Assembly: GCA_963847735.1 (NCBI GenBank)
Contig: CAWKAV010000022.1
Location: 62,001 to 126,000 of the forward strand
DNA from: CAWKAV01 sp963847735
GTDB lineage: Bacteria; Desulfobacterota; Desulfuromonadia; Desulfuromonadales; BM103
DNA: 64,000 nucleotides
Direction of reading: 5' to 3'
How positions within the stretch are numbered: the stretch's first letter is position 1; the number at the start of each line of letters is the position of its first letter. The notes under the pieces were generated by a model that ran no database searches, had not been told where the DNA came from, and saw only the letters and a list, made by a program, of their open reading frames with translations. A program made the translations under genes and the position numbers. Shown here piece after piece: positions 17,203 through 25,251 of this stretch.

Positions 17203-18669
17203 AATCTTATCTCTCTACGCTGAGTCTCATGACCAAGGATTGATCCACAGGTCAGATAGGCGGCAACAACGGTTCCCATCAAACCTGGAGCAGCAATTGC
17301 TTGCCCGGAGAGGAACAGACCGGTCAACCGGGTCACCGGATGTGGATTATACTGACCAAGGAAACGACCTACTCCGTAAATGGCGCCTTCAGGGGCTAGA
17401 GAATAATCACGCAGGGTCAAGGGCGTTGCCAGTTCAAGGATTTCAAGCTCATCAAGTTCCGGGCAATTTTCTAGAAACAACTTCAATAATTGCTTTGAGA
17501 CTAATTGTTTTTGCGAGCAATAGCCAGGTGAAGATCTCATTTCATCAGCCCCCCATTCCGCAACCTCAGTATAGCTGGCCGGGACGATACCAATCAATCC
17601 TTTGTTTCCCCCTTCCCGGCCCTGATCAGCGGCAGTCAGGTAGAAGGGCCTCTGCATTGAGAGGCCCTTCATTATCCACGTTAAAAAGACCCGCCTGCGG
17701 CTGAACAAACAGATTCCTGTGGCGAAGAAAGTCGAGAGGTCTATGGCTTTTCGCAAAAACTATATAGGCAGATGTGGTTTGGCGTAACTGCTTCAATCGC
17801 TTCAGGTATGCAGGACGAAGAACTCCCTTGGGTAGCAGTTGCGGCAGCAGCGTTGGATTCATGGTCGCCACGACCTCTTTGGCAGAAATGTCTTCGCCAT
17901 TGGCCAGTTGTACACCGCTGACAGCGCCAGAGGAGGTACGCAGAGTAACGATCTCTGCACGACAACGAATTTCGCAGCCAGCAACCGCCAGCAATTCGAG
18001 CAGGGCCTCAACCAACGCCCGACCGCCACCGCTAATCCCATGCACCGAATGGTAATAAGAGCCAGCGACCTGCATGTTCAGAGTTACTGGCGCATCCTTT
18101 GGCGATATCCCGTAAAGCAGGCTATGCATGGAGAGCAGGCTTTGTAGTTCTGGATAAGCAGAGAACTCCTGTAGACGTCCATACAACGAATTCCCGTGCA
18201 CCGATTCCATGCCGAAATCGGCTATATCAGCATCCAGATCAAGATAGGGGAAACGACTCCATTTGCTGGCAATCTCGTCGAAGTAGTTTGCGATCTTCGC
18301 CTGTACTTTCGGGAATCGTTGCCCAAGCTCCGTCTTGATATTTGCAAACCCGACCGGCAGAGAAAGGGTCTCTCCCGTAGCCGAAATACGTAAGCGATCA
18401 AATCCATCTTCAGCAAAAGGGAAAAGTTCCAGTTTACCTTCCAGCCCCAGATGACGAAAGAGCGGGCGGAGTGCACCGCCATCACCCAGTCCGCCAACAT
18501 AGTGGAAGCCACTGTCAAAGTAGAGACCGTCGCGGAAGAAACCACGAACCACTGGCGCCGGCTGAGAGTGCTGTTCAAGGACCACCACCCGACGTCCGCT
18601 ACGAGCAAGCAACAAGGCACAAGTCAGGCCGGAAAGACCTGAGCCAATGACAATGGTGTCATATTTCAT
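17193..18669 (-). pseudogene. CrtI/retinol-saturase-like FAD oxidoreductase, one frameshift
   Basis: About 490 residues in two frames that meet near 17630-17660. The N-terminal part carries the FAD-binding GSGLSGLTCALLLARSG motif and HGISGGGRALVEALLELL, which is typical of phytoene desaturase/retinol saturase-like enzymes. The C-terminal part (GLFLSGQAIAAPGLMGTV) is the second FAD-contact region. Removing one base inside or next to a perfect 10-bp hairpin at 17643-17670 joins them, so a compression-type sequencing error is as likely as a real lesion. The ATG at 18669 overlaps the upstream ketosynthase stop by 11 bases. Such desaturases/isomerases are absent from standard aryl-polyene sets but occur in ladderane-type clusters. 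The role here is unknown. Confidence 0.8.
17643..17670. repeat. perfect 10-bp inverted repeat at the frameshift
   Basis: GAAGGGCCTC and its exact complement GAGGCCCTTC are separated by eight bases. The hairpin coincides with the point where the FAD oxidoreductase changes frame. It is too far inside the gene to be a terminator and has no T-run. Confidence 0.75.
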
Positions 18670-19888
18670 AAGTACGGGAGAAATCAAGAACGAGCGCAGA
18701 GTTAGTGCCGCCGAAACCGGCAGAATTACACAAAACTTTCGTCGGCGCGTGCGGAATGGCTTCGCGAATAATATTCAGCCCGGCAGTTGTTTCGTCCGAT
18801 TCGCGGTAATTGATATTGGGAGCAATAAATTTCTGTTGTGCCATGATGGTTGAGTAGACGACTTGCGAGGCACCGGACATCCAGAGTTCGTGTCCGGTCA
18901 TCGATTTCAACGACGAGGTCGGTGGGGTTTTCGCACCGAAGACTGCGCGAAGGTTCGCCGCCTCTGCAGCATCTCCGGCTCGAGTTGAAGTGGCATGGGC
19001 ACAAAGGTAGTCAATCTCCGCCGTAGACAGACCACTCTGTTCCAGGGCCATCAACATCGCCCTACTCATGCCATCGTCGCTCGGCACTGAAAGCTGGTTT
19101 CCATCTGAGGAGAAGCCGTAACCAAGCAATTCACCAAGGATCGTCGCGCCTCGCTGTTGGGCCAGATCATAACGTTCCAGAACAACGCTTGCTGCACCAC
19201 CACTTGGAACTAGACCGTCCCGCTCGGCATCAAAAGGGCGACTTGCCGCGGCGGGATTATCGACTCTGAGAGAAAAGGCTCCCAGTCCATCAAAACTGCA
19301 CATCGACTGCCAGTTGATCTCTTGAGCGCCACCACAGATTATCCGGTCCTGACGACCCATGCGGATTAAGTCAGCAGCCTGGCCAAGAGCGTGACCACCA
19401 CTGGAACAGGCTGAACTGAGTGACCAGCAGGCACCTCTGGTCTGCAGCAAGGTGTTCATGTTCATGGTAATTGACGAGGTCATGGAACGGAAAACCTGCC
19501 CGCTGCCAATCGCCTTGGTTTCACCTTTGCTCCGCAATGTATCGACCTGCTCGACGGCAGCGATACAACTTGAATCACACCCGTAGATCAGACCGGTCTG
19601 CTCATTCTGGATATCATCTGGAGATAAACCGGACATAGCAAGAGCGTCATGTGCCGAGGAATACGCCCATACAGCAAACTCAGGCATACTCTTCTGCTGC
19701 TTGCGCGACAAGATAGATGTTTCAAAATTGCGGATTTGTCCGGTCAGCGGACTGCGGAAACCAAGTTCTGTGCGCTGCTCATCGACAACGACACCCGACC
19801 CCCCAGCACGCAGAGCAGCTCCTACAGTCAGCGGGTCATGTCCAAGACAGGAGACAATCCCAATTCCGGTAATAGCAACTCTGTGCAA
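18659..19888 (-). CDS. beta-ketoacyl-ACP synthase (ApeR-like position)
   Basis: About 409 residues from the TTG at 19888, which follows AAAGGA by six bases and gives the family N-terminus HRVAITGIGIVS. An ATG at 19921 is the alternative start and lies inside the fabG gene. Active-site residues are present: SSACSSGG cysteine, CAHATST histidine and MTGHELWMSGAS histidine, with NSAGFGGTNSALVL at the end. It is the third full ketosynthase. Being next to fabG, it matches the fabG-KS pair (ApeQ-ApeR) of aryl-polyene clusters, where this KS probably primes the chain. Confidence 0.9.
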   Translation of the reverse strand: MHRVAITGIGIVSCLGHDPLTVGAALRAGGSGVVVDEQRTELGFRSPLTGQIRNFETSILSRKQQKSMPEFAVWAYSSAHDALAMSGLSPDDIQNEQTGLIYGCDSSCIAAVEQVDTLRSKGETKAIGSGQVFRSMTSSITMNMNTLLQTRGACWSLSSACSSGGHALGQAADLIRMGRQDRIICGGAQEINWQSMCSFDGLGAFSLRVDNPAAASRPFDAERDGLVPSGGAASVVLERYDLAQQRGATILGELLGYGFSSDGNQLSVPSDDGMSRAMLMALEQSGLSTAEIDYLCAHATSTRAGDAAEAANLRAVFGAKTPPTSSLKSMTGHELWMSGASQVVYSTIMAQQKFIAPNINYRESDETTAGLNIIREAIPHAPTKVLCNSAGFGGTNSALVLDFSRTYEI

Positions 19889-19901
19889 ACCAAGTCCTTT
19901 G

Positions 19902-20630
19902 CTAGATGTGAATCCCGCCATTGACGGCGAAAATCTGCCCGGTAATATAGCTGGCACGATCTGAACTGAGGAAGCCTACCAGCCCGGAGACTTCTTCTGG
20001 TTCACCTACCCGACCGAGAGGAATCAATGGCAGAATCTTCTCCAGGGGCAACGCTTCTGTCATGTCGGTGGCAATGAAGCCAGGCGAGACGGCATTGACG
20101 AGGATATTACGTCGGCCTACCTCTGCCGCCAGAGAACGAGTCGCACCGATCAGGCCGGCCTTGGCGGCCGAATAATTGACTTGTCCGGCAACGCCCGACT
20201 CTCCAGATGTGGAGACAATATTAATGATCCGCCCTTGCCTTTTTTTCAGCATCCTGGCGACAACCAGACGAGTCACATTAAAAAAGCCGTTCAAGTGCAC
20301 AGCAAGGACGTTCTCCCAATCGGACAGACTCATCATCGCCAGGATGCCATCGCGGGCAAAACCGGCGTTGTTGACCAGAACAAAGGGAACCTGTTCTTTG
20401 AGCAAAGGCTCCAGGGTCTGGCTGACAGCATCAGAATCGGCGACATCAAAAGGCAGCAAGGTGCACTTGCCACCGCCTGCATCTATCCCGTCGGCGACCT
20501 GCTGGGCCGCCTGATGGTTGCTGCGGTAATTCAACCAGACGTGAAAACCATCAGCAGCCAGTTCGCGGGCAATCGCTGCGCCTATTCCTTTACTGGCCCC
20601 GGTCACCAGAGCAATCTTGGCTTCCTGCAT
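19902..20630 (-). CDS. fabG: 3-oxoacyl-ACP reductase
   Basis: A 242-residue short-chain dehydrogenase. It shows the NADPH-binding VTGASKGIGAAIA, NNAG, the catalytic serine in IVSTSGESG and YSAAKAG (Tyr-x3-Lys), and ends GQIFAVNGGIHI. It reduces the 3-oxoacyl-ACP made by the ketosynthases. It is the first gene of the operon; AAGGAAGC lies seven bases before the ATG. The gene stops 13 bases before the start of the adjacent ketosynthase. Confidence 0.93.
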   Translation of the reverse strand: MQEAKIALVTGASKGIGAAIARELAADGFHVWLNYRSNHQAAQQVADGIDAGGGKCTLLPFDVADSDAVSQTLEPLLKEQVPFVLVNNAGFARDGILAMMSLSDWENVLAVHLNGFFNVTRLVVARMLKKRQGRIINIVSTSGESGVAGQVNYSAAKAGLIGATRSLAAEVGRRNILVNAVSPGFIATDMTEALPLEKILPLIPLGRVGEPEEVSGLVGFLSSDRASYITGQIFAVNGGIHI

Positions 20631-20643
20631 GACTTGCTTCCTT

Positions 20644-20685
20644 GATTAAAATCGTTAACGTTTAGGAGAAATGTTAATTTTAATC
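20644..20685. promoter_or_regulatory. inverted repeat upstream of fabG
   Basis: Nine-base arms GATTAAAAT and ATTTTAATC (20644-20652 and 20677-20685) face each other, each followed inward by a TTAAC-like hexamer. The structure ends about 14 bases before the fabG start, so it is either an operator or a 5' leader hairpin for the whole operon. The adjacent 20686-21092 stretch holds no gene I can support on either strand. Confidence 0.45.
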
Positions 20686-21092
20686 ACGAGCCTCGGGGAC
20701 CAGGCCCTGAGAATCAAACACAACAGCAACCGTATCGAACAGTAGACCCAAGTTGTCGAATCCAGTGATGGAGTACGGCGGGGAGCCGGATATCCGAAGG
20801 CAACAAGCACCCCCTCACGACTCATCCCTTATACGTCTTACCCTCGGCAACGCTCTTTTGTCCTGCTCTAACAGTCCAATTATGGATATTGTTCTTGGTT
20901 TAGCAAATTTCATCGTCAGGGAAGGCGGGCTGAATAAACACATCCAAAAGCAGCAAAAAGAATCCCCAGAGGCCGTGTCAGCAGGGCCTATTGTAAAAAC
21001 ACAGATTGTTTACCAATAACCGTTTCAGATTCATGTTTCAAGAACTAAATATCTCTATATATCCTTAGCTTTACCTGTGTAAGGATAAAATT

Positions 21093-21725
21093 CTATAGTC
21101 CCAAGCTCCCGCAAACGATAGTTTTGTTCTCACCGTCAAAGCAAATTTCTTTGGTTTTAAGAGTGTCTATCCAGTAACGCCAAGAATTGTTGTCAAGAGA
21201 TCTTGTTTTATGTTCTGGTGGGTAACCATATGCAAGGATTACTTCCTGCTTTGTCATCCCGACCAAAATCTCTCCTCGGCTTATTTTCTCCAACTTCTTT
21301 TCATCCATACCATAAGAGAGTTCTGAAAATGATTTATTAGTAAACATTTGATCATAATAGTCGTAGATCGTCTTCCCAGGATGCCATTTATTTACAAAGG
21401 ATATTTCCACGCTTTCATTTGTCTCTTTCAATGTAAACCTTATTTTGGGGTCTCCCTCGGAAAGGATAGGTTCGCGGGCATTGCCACTGGATTCAATGGT
21501 TCTAAAAACCTTCGCGTTGATAACTTCTGTCCCAAATGGCATTATCTTGCCAATTTTGTAATTAATGCACCTCATGTGTCTTGCTAAAGGAGTTTTCCAT
21601 ATGTTGTGCGCTAGAAAAAGTTGTTCACTCCCCTGTTCTCTCACCTCTTCAGCCAGGCATAAAGTGGTCATAAAAATCAAAACCAATGTTTTTAAAATGA
21701 TTGCTCTCACCATTTTCTCCTTCAT
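21093..21725 (-). CDS. exported protein with BamE/SmpA-like C-terminus
   Basis: A 210-residue protein with an N-terminal signal peptide (ILKTLVLIFMTTLCLA). The C-terminal segment VGMTKQEVILAYGYPPEH followed by WRYW resembles the BamE/SmpA fold used in outer-membrane proteins and some phage/plasmid proteins. No enzyme motif is visible. Base composition is clearly AT-richer than the operon to its left, which suggests separate origin. It lies within the tmRNA-proximal island remnant. Confidence 0.65.
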   Translation of the reverse strand: MKEKMVRAIILKTLVLIFMTTLCLAEEVREQGSEQLFLAHNIWKTPLARHMRCINYKIGKIMPFGTEVINAKVFRTIESSGNAREPILSEGDPKIRFTLKETNESVEISFVNKWHPGKTIYDYYDQMFTNKSFSELSYGMDEKKLEKISRGEILVGMTKQEVILAYGYPPEHKTRSLDNNSWRYWIDTLKTKEICFDGENKTIVCGSLGL

Positions 21726-21910
21726 AGTTACATCAACTTAAGAATGGCCACCCGTTACCAAGTGGCCGTAATTTCGTGCGTTAAAAAGCTTCCTAAACAT
21801 TTCTGTCAATAAGAAACCGGTTCTAGTTTCAGAAGTCTTGGTTTTTCCCCTCGGACGAGGTTATAAAAGGAAAGAGGCTGGACCAAATATTGTTGATGTT
21901 TTCGCACTCT

Positions 21911-22477
21911 TTAAAGTTTGGTGAAGCTGAACTTTTGTCCGCCAACAGTGGCTTCATACATTAAACCACCCTTTGTGATAGTGAATGTAGACATGCCTTT
22001 ATAGTAGCCTCCGCCAGCTATTGAAGCATTATTTTTTCCCCCACTGGCTGACACGGAACTACCCGAAGTGTTAGCAGAGGCGCCTGCTGCTGCTGTTATG
22101 GCGGTGGCCTGTGCTTCTGCACCGAACTCGAAGTTACCATTGGTGAACTCACTGAGAGCTCGTTTGTCCTGGAAAAATACGACCTGACTGAAACCTGCAC
22201 CACCAAGTTGAAAACCGACGGTCGCCTGCATCATTGTCGTGTCGCCGATGTGTTTACCTTGCTCATAAACACGACCTTTACCGTAAGCTCCACCAACTAG
22301 AAACCCAGCCTTGCCGATTGTTGGAAACAGAGCATAACCATAAGCACTGTTAAACATATTTGAAATACCAGCATCCGCGAACATCTTCTCTGTGTCTGCA
22401 TATTCATCAGCATATGCACTCGAGCAAAACAGGGCCATTAATAGTCCGATTATTAGAGTCTTTAGTATTGATTTCAT
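21911..22477 (-). CDS. YSC84/SYLF-domain exported protein
   Basis: A 188-residue protein with a signal peptide ending near SSAYADE and a glycine/alanine-rich body. FNSAYGYALFPTIGKAGFLVGGAYGKG and the later QLGGAGFSQVVFFQD pattern are typical of SYLF (YSC84) lipid-binding proteins; only the recognisable pieces YGYALFP and GGAGFSQ are quoted as evidence. The function in bacteria is unclear, with association to phosphoinositide-like lipids in homologs. It stands alone, with its own upstream region, inside the AT-richer stretch. Confidence 0.8.
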   Translation of the reverse strand: MKSILKTLIIGLLMALFCSSAYADEYADTEKMFADAGISNMFNSAYGYALFPTIGKAGFLVGGAYGKGRVYEQGKHIGDTTMMQATVGFQLGGAGFSQVVFFQDKRALSEFTNGNFEFGAEAQATAITAAAGASANTSGSSVSASGGKNNASIAGGGYYKGMSTFTITKGGLMYEATVGGQKFSFTKL

Positions 22478-22565
22478 CGAAGGTCTCCTTTTCCTAATTT
22501 TTAAAATCCATTCTTGATTATATCTGGTAAAGAGGCGACGTCAAAGGTGAAGGGTCTTATTTATC

Positions 22566-22805
22566 AATTAGCAAGCAGCTTCTTTGTATCTGCTCTGCGA
22601 AGCCTTGCCTCGGAAAGAGTAATTGCAGGGTATGTCCCAAGGGCTAAGTTTTTTCTTTTCCACCAAAGCGATATTTCAGACGCCAACGCTTCCCGCCATT
22701 AGGAGTCACAAGCAAGTACATTCCTTCTCCATCTGTTATCTTGACTTGCTTATCTCCTGCTTTTGCATTACGGACCTTCACATCACTAAGAGCTATGACT
22801 TTCAC
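22566..22805 (-). pseudogene. P4-type tyrosine integrase, N-terminal remnant
   Basis: Translation from a GTG at 22805 gives an arm-type DNA-binding domain (DUF4102): LSDVKVRNAKAGDK, ITDGEGMYLLVTPNGGK, WRLKYRFGGKEK, then after a one-base frameshift LALGTYPAITLSEAR. Reading stops at TGA/TAA near 22570, and the catalytic core is absent. Only about 80 of the roughly 400 residues of such integrases remain. It starts about 170 bases from the 3' end of tmRNA and is transcribed away from it, the usual arrangement for an integrase that inserted at ssrA. Confidence 0.8.
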
Positions 22806-22807
22806 CT

Positions 22808-22880
22808 TACATGGGGTATCGAAACCGCATTGGGGGTATTAATGTAAAAAGTAATGCCGCCAATACCCCCGGATGTCAAG
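22808..22880. promoter_or_regulatory. integrase promoter and arm-type repeats
   Basis: Three copies of a GGGGTAT-type sequence occur (22813 region, 22831 region and, inverted, 22862 region); two of them form a perfect nine-base inverted pair GGGGGTATT/AATACCCCC. On the minus strand TTGACA precedes them. Such repeats upstream of P4-type integrase genes are the usual arm-site pattern. The promoter assignment is inference. Confidence 0.45.
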
Positions 22881-22974
22881 ACCCTAAGCTGACCAACGCC
22901 GGACGACATAAAAGCAAAAAGCCCTGAAGAATCAGAGCTTTCTGGTCTTTTCCGGACATTGCCGGACTATCAAA

Positions 22975-23325
22975 TGGTGGAGGTGGCGGGAATCGAACCC
23001 GCGTCCGAAAATCTTTCACGTCAGGCGTCTACATGCTTAGTTCGTGTTTTGCTTAACCCGTAAAATCTCCCACGAACAGGATATGTTACGGGCGAGTCCG
23101 CTTTGATTTCGCCCCGGCGTCACGGACACTCGCCAGGACTAGCCCACTAAATTAGCGTCTTCTGGCCCACATGGGCGATGAATCAGGAGACGTGACAGCA
23201 ATTAAGCTGCCAGTGCGTAACGAACGTCAGTATCGGCGTTTGTATGTGTTGGGCTTTGTTACGGAGCCAGCCCACTCCGGCATGCAACCAGCGCTTCCAA
23301 TCCCCGTCGAAACCTTGGCACCCCC
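22975..23325 (-). ncRNA. ssrA: tmRNA
   Basis: About 351 nt. The 3' end carries the tRNA-like T arm GTTCGATTCCCGC and terminal CCACCA, and pairs with the 5' end GGGGGTG over seven positions. The 5' part contains the conserved CCAAGGTTTCGACGGGGAT. The internal frame ends GTT CGT TAC GCA CTG GCA GCT TAA, giving a tag that ends DVRYALAA. It rescues stalled ribosomes with SmpB, whose gene lies just upstream. Its 3' end is a classic integration site and an integrase remnant is found there. Confidence 0.95.
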
Positions 23326-23440
23326 ATAAAATCTGAATCGAGTGACGCGAAGCGAGTAGCGCGAAAAGAATTATTCGCACTGCGCACACCGCGTTTACAT
23401 ATTCTCACATTTACATCGAAATATCAATAGGTTGAGAAAT

Positions 23441-23896
23441 CTATTTCGAGTGATCCCTGATGGCGCGGGAAGCCTCACGATCAGCCTGTTTGCTTTTCAG
23501 GGACTCGCGCTTGTCATAGAGTTTCTTGCCGCGGCAAACACCGATTTCAAGCTTGGCGCGGCTGTCCTTGAAGTAGATCTTGGTCGGTACCAGGGCCAGT
23601 CCCTTCTCGTCGACCTTCTTGGTCAGCTTGTCGATCTCATCGCGATGCAGCAACAGCTTGCGCGCTCGCAGCGGATCGTGATTCTCCCGGTTGCCCTGCT
23701 CGTAGGGGCTGATGTTCATGTTGTCGACGAACACCTCGCCGTTGCGGATCCGACAGTAGGCCTCCTTGATGCTGACCTGCCCCATGCGCACCGATTTCAC
23801 CTCGGTGCCCTGCAGTGCCAGGCCGGCCTCAAAGACCTCATCGACGAAATACTCGTGATAAGCCTTTTTGTTGTTGGCGATAATTTTGATGCCCAT
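23441..23896 (-). CDS. smpB: SsrA-binding protein
   Basis: A 151-residue protein starting MGIKIIANNKKAYHEYF at the ATG at 23896; the longer frame to 23947 reads a heptamer repeat. Hallmarks are GTEVKSVRMGQVSIKEAY, HDPLRARKLLLH and the basic C-terminus (DKRESLKSKQADRE) that enters the ribosomal A site. It binds tmRNA and delivers it to stalled ribosomes. Its position 115 bases before ssrA is the common arrangement. Confidence 0.96.
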   Translation of the reverse strand: MGIKIIANNKKAYHEYFVDEVFEAGLALQGTEVKSVRMGQVSIKEAYCRIRNGEVFVDNMNISPYEQGNRENHDPLRARKLLLHRDEIDKLTKKVDEKGLALVPTKIYFKDSRAKLEIGVCRGKKLYDKRESLKSKQADREASRAIRDHSK

Positions 23897-23897
23897 G

Positions 23898-24020
23898 GAA
23901 TCCGTGACGCGGGACGAGGCACGCGGGACGCGAAAACCTCGAACCAATCCTTATCAATCAATTGTGTGCGACCTGCCCTGCCGTCTGACTTCCGAGTTCC
24001 TCGTACCGCATACCGCGTAC
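23898..24020. repeat. heptamer mosaic element, smpB-rseC gap
   Basis: The gap can be cut into successive 7-bp units. The left arm has units of the GGGACGM type (about 23904-23932), and the right arm has the complementary type GTACCGC (about 23993-24021), around a core containing GCGAAAACCTCGA. The same layout recurs at 29136, 37564 and 39302. Confidence 0.7.
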
Positions 24021-24026
24021 CGATTG

Positions 24027-24473
24027 CTATTCTTCATCCTGAAGGATGGCAACGATCTTCGGCATGAAACGATCCTGATCCAGGGCCTGGCTGCCGACAC
24101 GCAGCAGGACGAAGCTGCCGCTCATGAAAAAGACCCCGAAAATGGCTGACAGCAGGTTCGGCTCGAGGCCGGTGTCCAGGTGTTCCCCCACCTGCTTGCC
24201 GACAACAGCGCCGATCACCAGCGCGATCAGGGGCACGATATATAGCAGAAAAGAGGACTGCAGGAAAGACTTCGTTGTGGTTGCGATCAGAACCCGTTCG
24301 CCGACCGTGGCTCCGAGATGATTCTGCACCTCGATAAAACGGGTCTTGCTGTCTTCGCCGAGGACGCAGACATCTTTGGTTGCACAATGCTCGCAGAGGC
24401 TGCTCTTCTGGCACATCACCACTGCGGTGCGCTTGCCCTTCAACTCAACAACCGTGCCGGCTTCTTCAATCAT
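24027..24473 (-). CDS. RseC/MucC-like regulator of envelope signalling
   Basis: A 148-residue membrane protein from the ATG at 24473. An N-terminal cysteine-rich motif CQKSSLCEHCATKDVC is followed by two transmembrane helices (SFLLYIVPLIALVIGAVVG and the later segment around LLSAIFGVFFMSGS). This is the SoxR-reducing/RseC family, which in other bacteria modulates sigma-E signalling or reduces iron-sulfur proteins. Here it lies between smpB and a DUF502 gene, so its job is not given by context. Confidence 0.82.
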   Translation of the reverse strand: MIEEAGTVVELKGKRTAVVMCQKSSLCEHCATKDVCVLGEDSKTRFIEVQNHLGATVGERVLIATTTKSFLQSSFLLYIVPLIALVIGAVVGKQVGEHLDTGLEPNLLSAIFGVFFMSGSFVLLRVGSQALDQDRFMPKIVAILQDEE

Positions 24474-24524
24474 AGCGTTTTGCAACCAATGTCTTTATTC
24501 ATGATCATTGCCGTCCGCGTGTCT

Positions 24525-25202
24525 CTATTCTACCACAGTGGACCGGGCGGCGATACGAGTCGGGTCGCGTAGCGGCGGTGTCACCATACCACCACTGATA
24601 ATCAGCTTGAAAGCCTCTTCAACGCTCATGGTCAGCTCAATCATCTCGTCTTCCGGCACCAGGATATAAAAACCCGAGGTCGGGTTCGGCGTGGTCGGCA
24701 CGAATACATTGACCAGATTTTTTGCTGTAACCTGTTGCACCTCGCCCTTGGTGACGCCGGTGACGAAAGCAACCGCCCAGATCCCGAGCCGCGGATATTC
24801 GATCAGGACCACCTTGCGGAAGGCGCCACGGTCACGGTTCAACACCGTATCGGAGACCTGCTTGAAAAGCGTGTAAATGCTCTTGACCAAAGGAATTCGA
24901 TCCACGAGCCGTTCCGAAAAGGTCACCAGCGAGCGGCCGAAGATATTGGCGACCAGCACACCGATCAGCAGGATCAGCAGCAGCGTCGCCACGATGCCGA
25001 TGCCCGGCACAGGCACACCATATAGCTGCTCCGGCCGCAGGGCCTCCGGCAGCACGGCGATCAGGAAACGATCCATGAAGCGGATCAGCCAGACGACCAC
25101 CACCACCGTCAACACGATCGGCACGACGACCAGCAGCCCGGTGAAGAAATAGTGATTCAGTTTGTGACGGAAAAGTCGATTGAATGCGGAAATTCGGCCC
25201 AT
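24525..25202 (-). CDS. DUF502 membrane protein
   Basis: A 225-residue protein from the ATG at 25202, preceded by GAGGA. Two transmembrane helices (YFFTGLLVVVPIVLTVVVV and VATLLLILLIGVLVANIFG) are followed by a soluble region with IPLVKSIYTLFKQVSDTV and VFVPTTPNPTSGFYILVPED. This is the DUF502 signature. The family is widespread but has no assigned function. Confidence 0.88.
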   Translation of the reverse strand: MGRISAFNRLFRHKLNHYFFTGLLVVVPIVLTVVVVVWLIRFMDRFLIAVLPEALRPEQLYGVPVPGIGIVATLLLILLIGVLVANIFGRSLVTFSERLVDRIPLVKSIYTLFKQVSDTVLNRDRGAFRKVVLIEYPRLGIWAVAFVTGVTKGEVQQVTAKNLVNVFVPTTPNPTSGFYILVPEDEMIELTMSVEEAFKLIISGGMVTPPLRDPTRIAARSTVVE

Positions 25203-25251
25203 AAGTCCTCGAAAAAATGCAAAGGCTGTGAACAAGCAGTATATGTAGAGA

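Noticed and set aside
20700..20860. GGAGCCGGATA-like sequence that recalls the end of a group II intron
   Set aside because: No reverse transcriptase or domain V is visible; the match is only about ten bases.
20753..21019. Plus-strand ORF of 88 codons in the gap right of fabG
   Set aside because: No family resemblance, no ribosome binding site, and against the direction of the neighbours.
22978..23010. tRNA gene read from the GAATCGAACCCGC motif
   Set aside because: It is the tRNA-like 3' part of tmRNA, not a separate tRNA; no anticodon arm.
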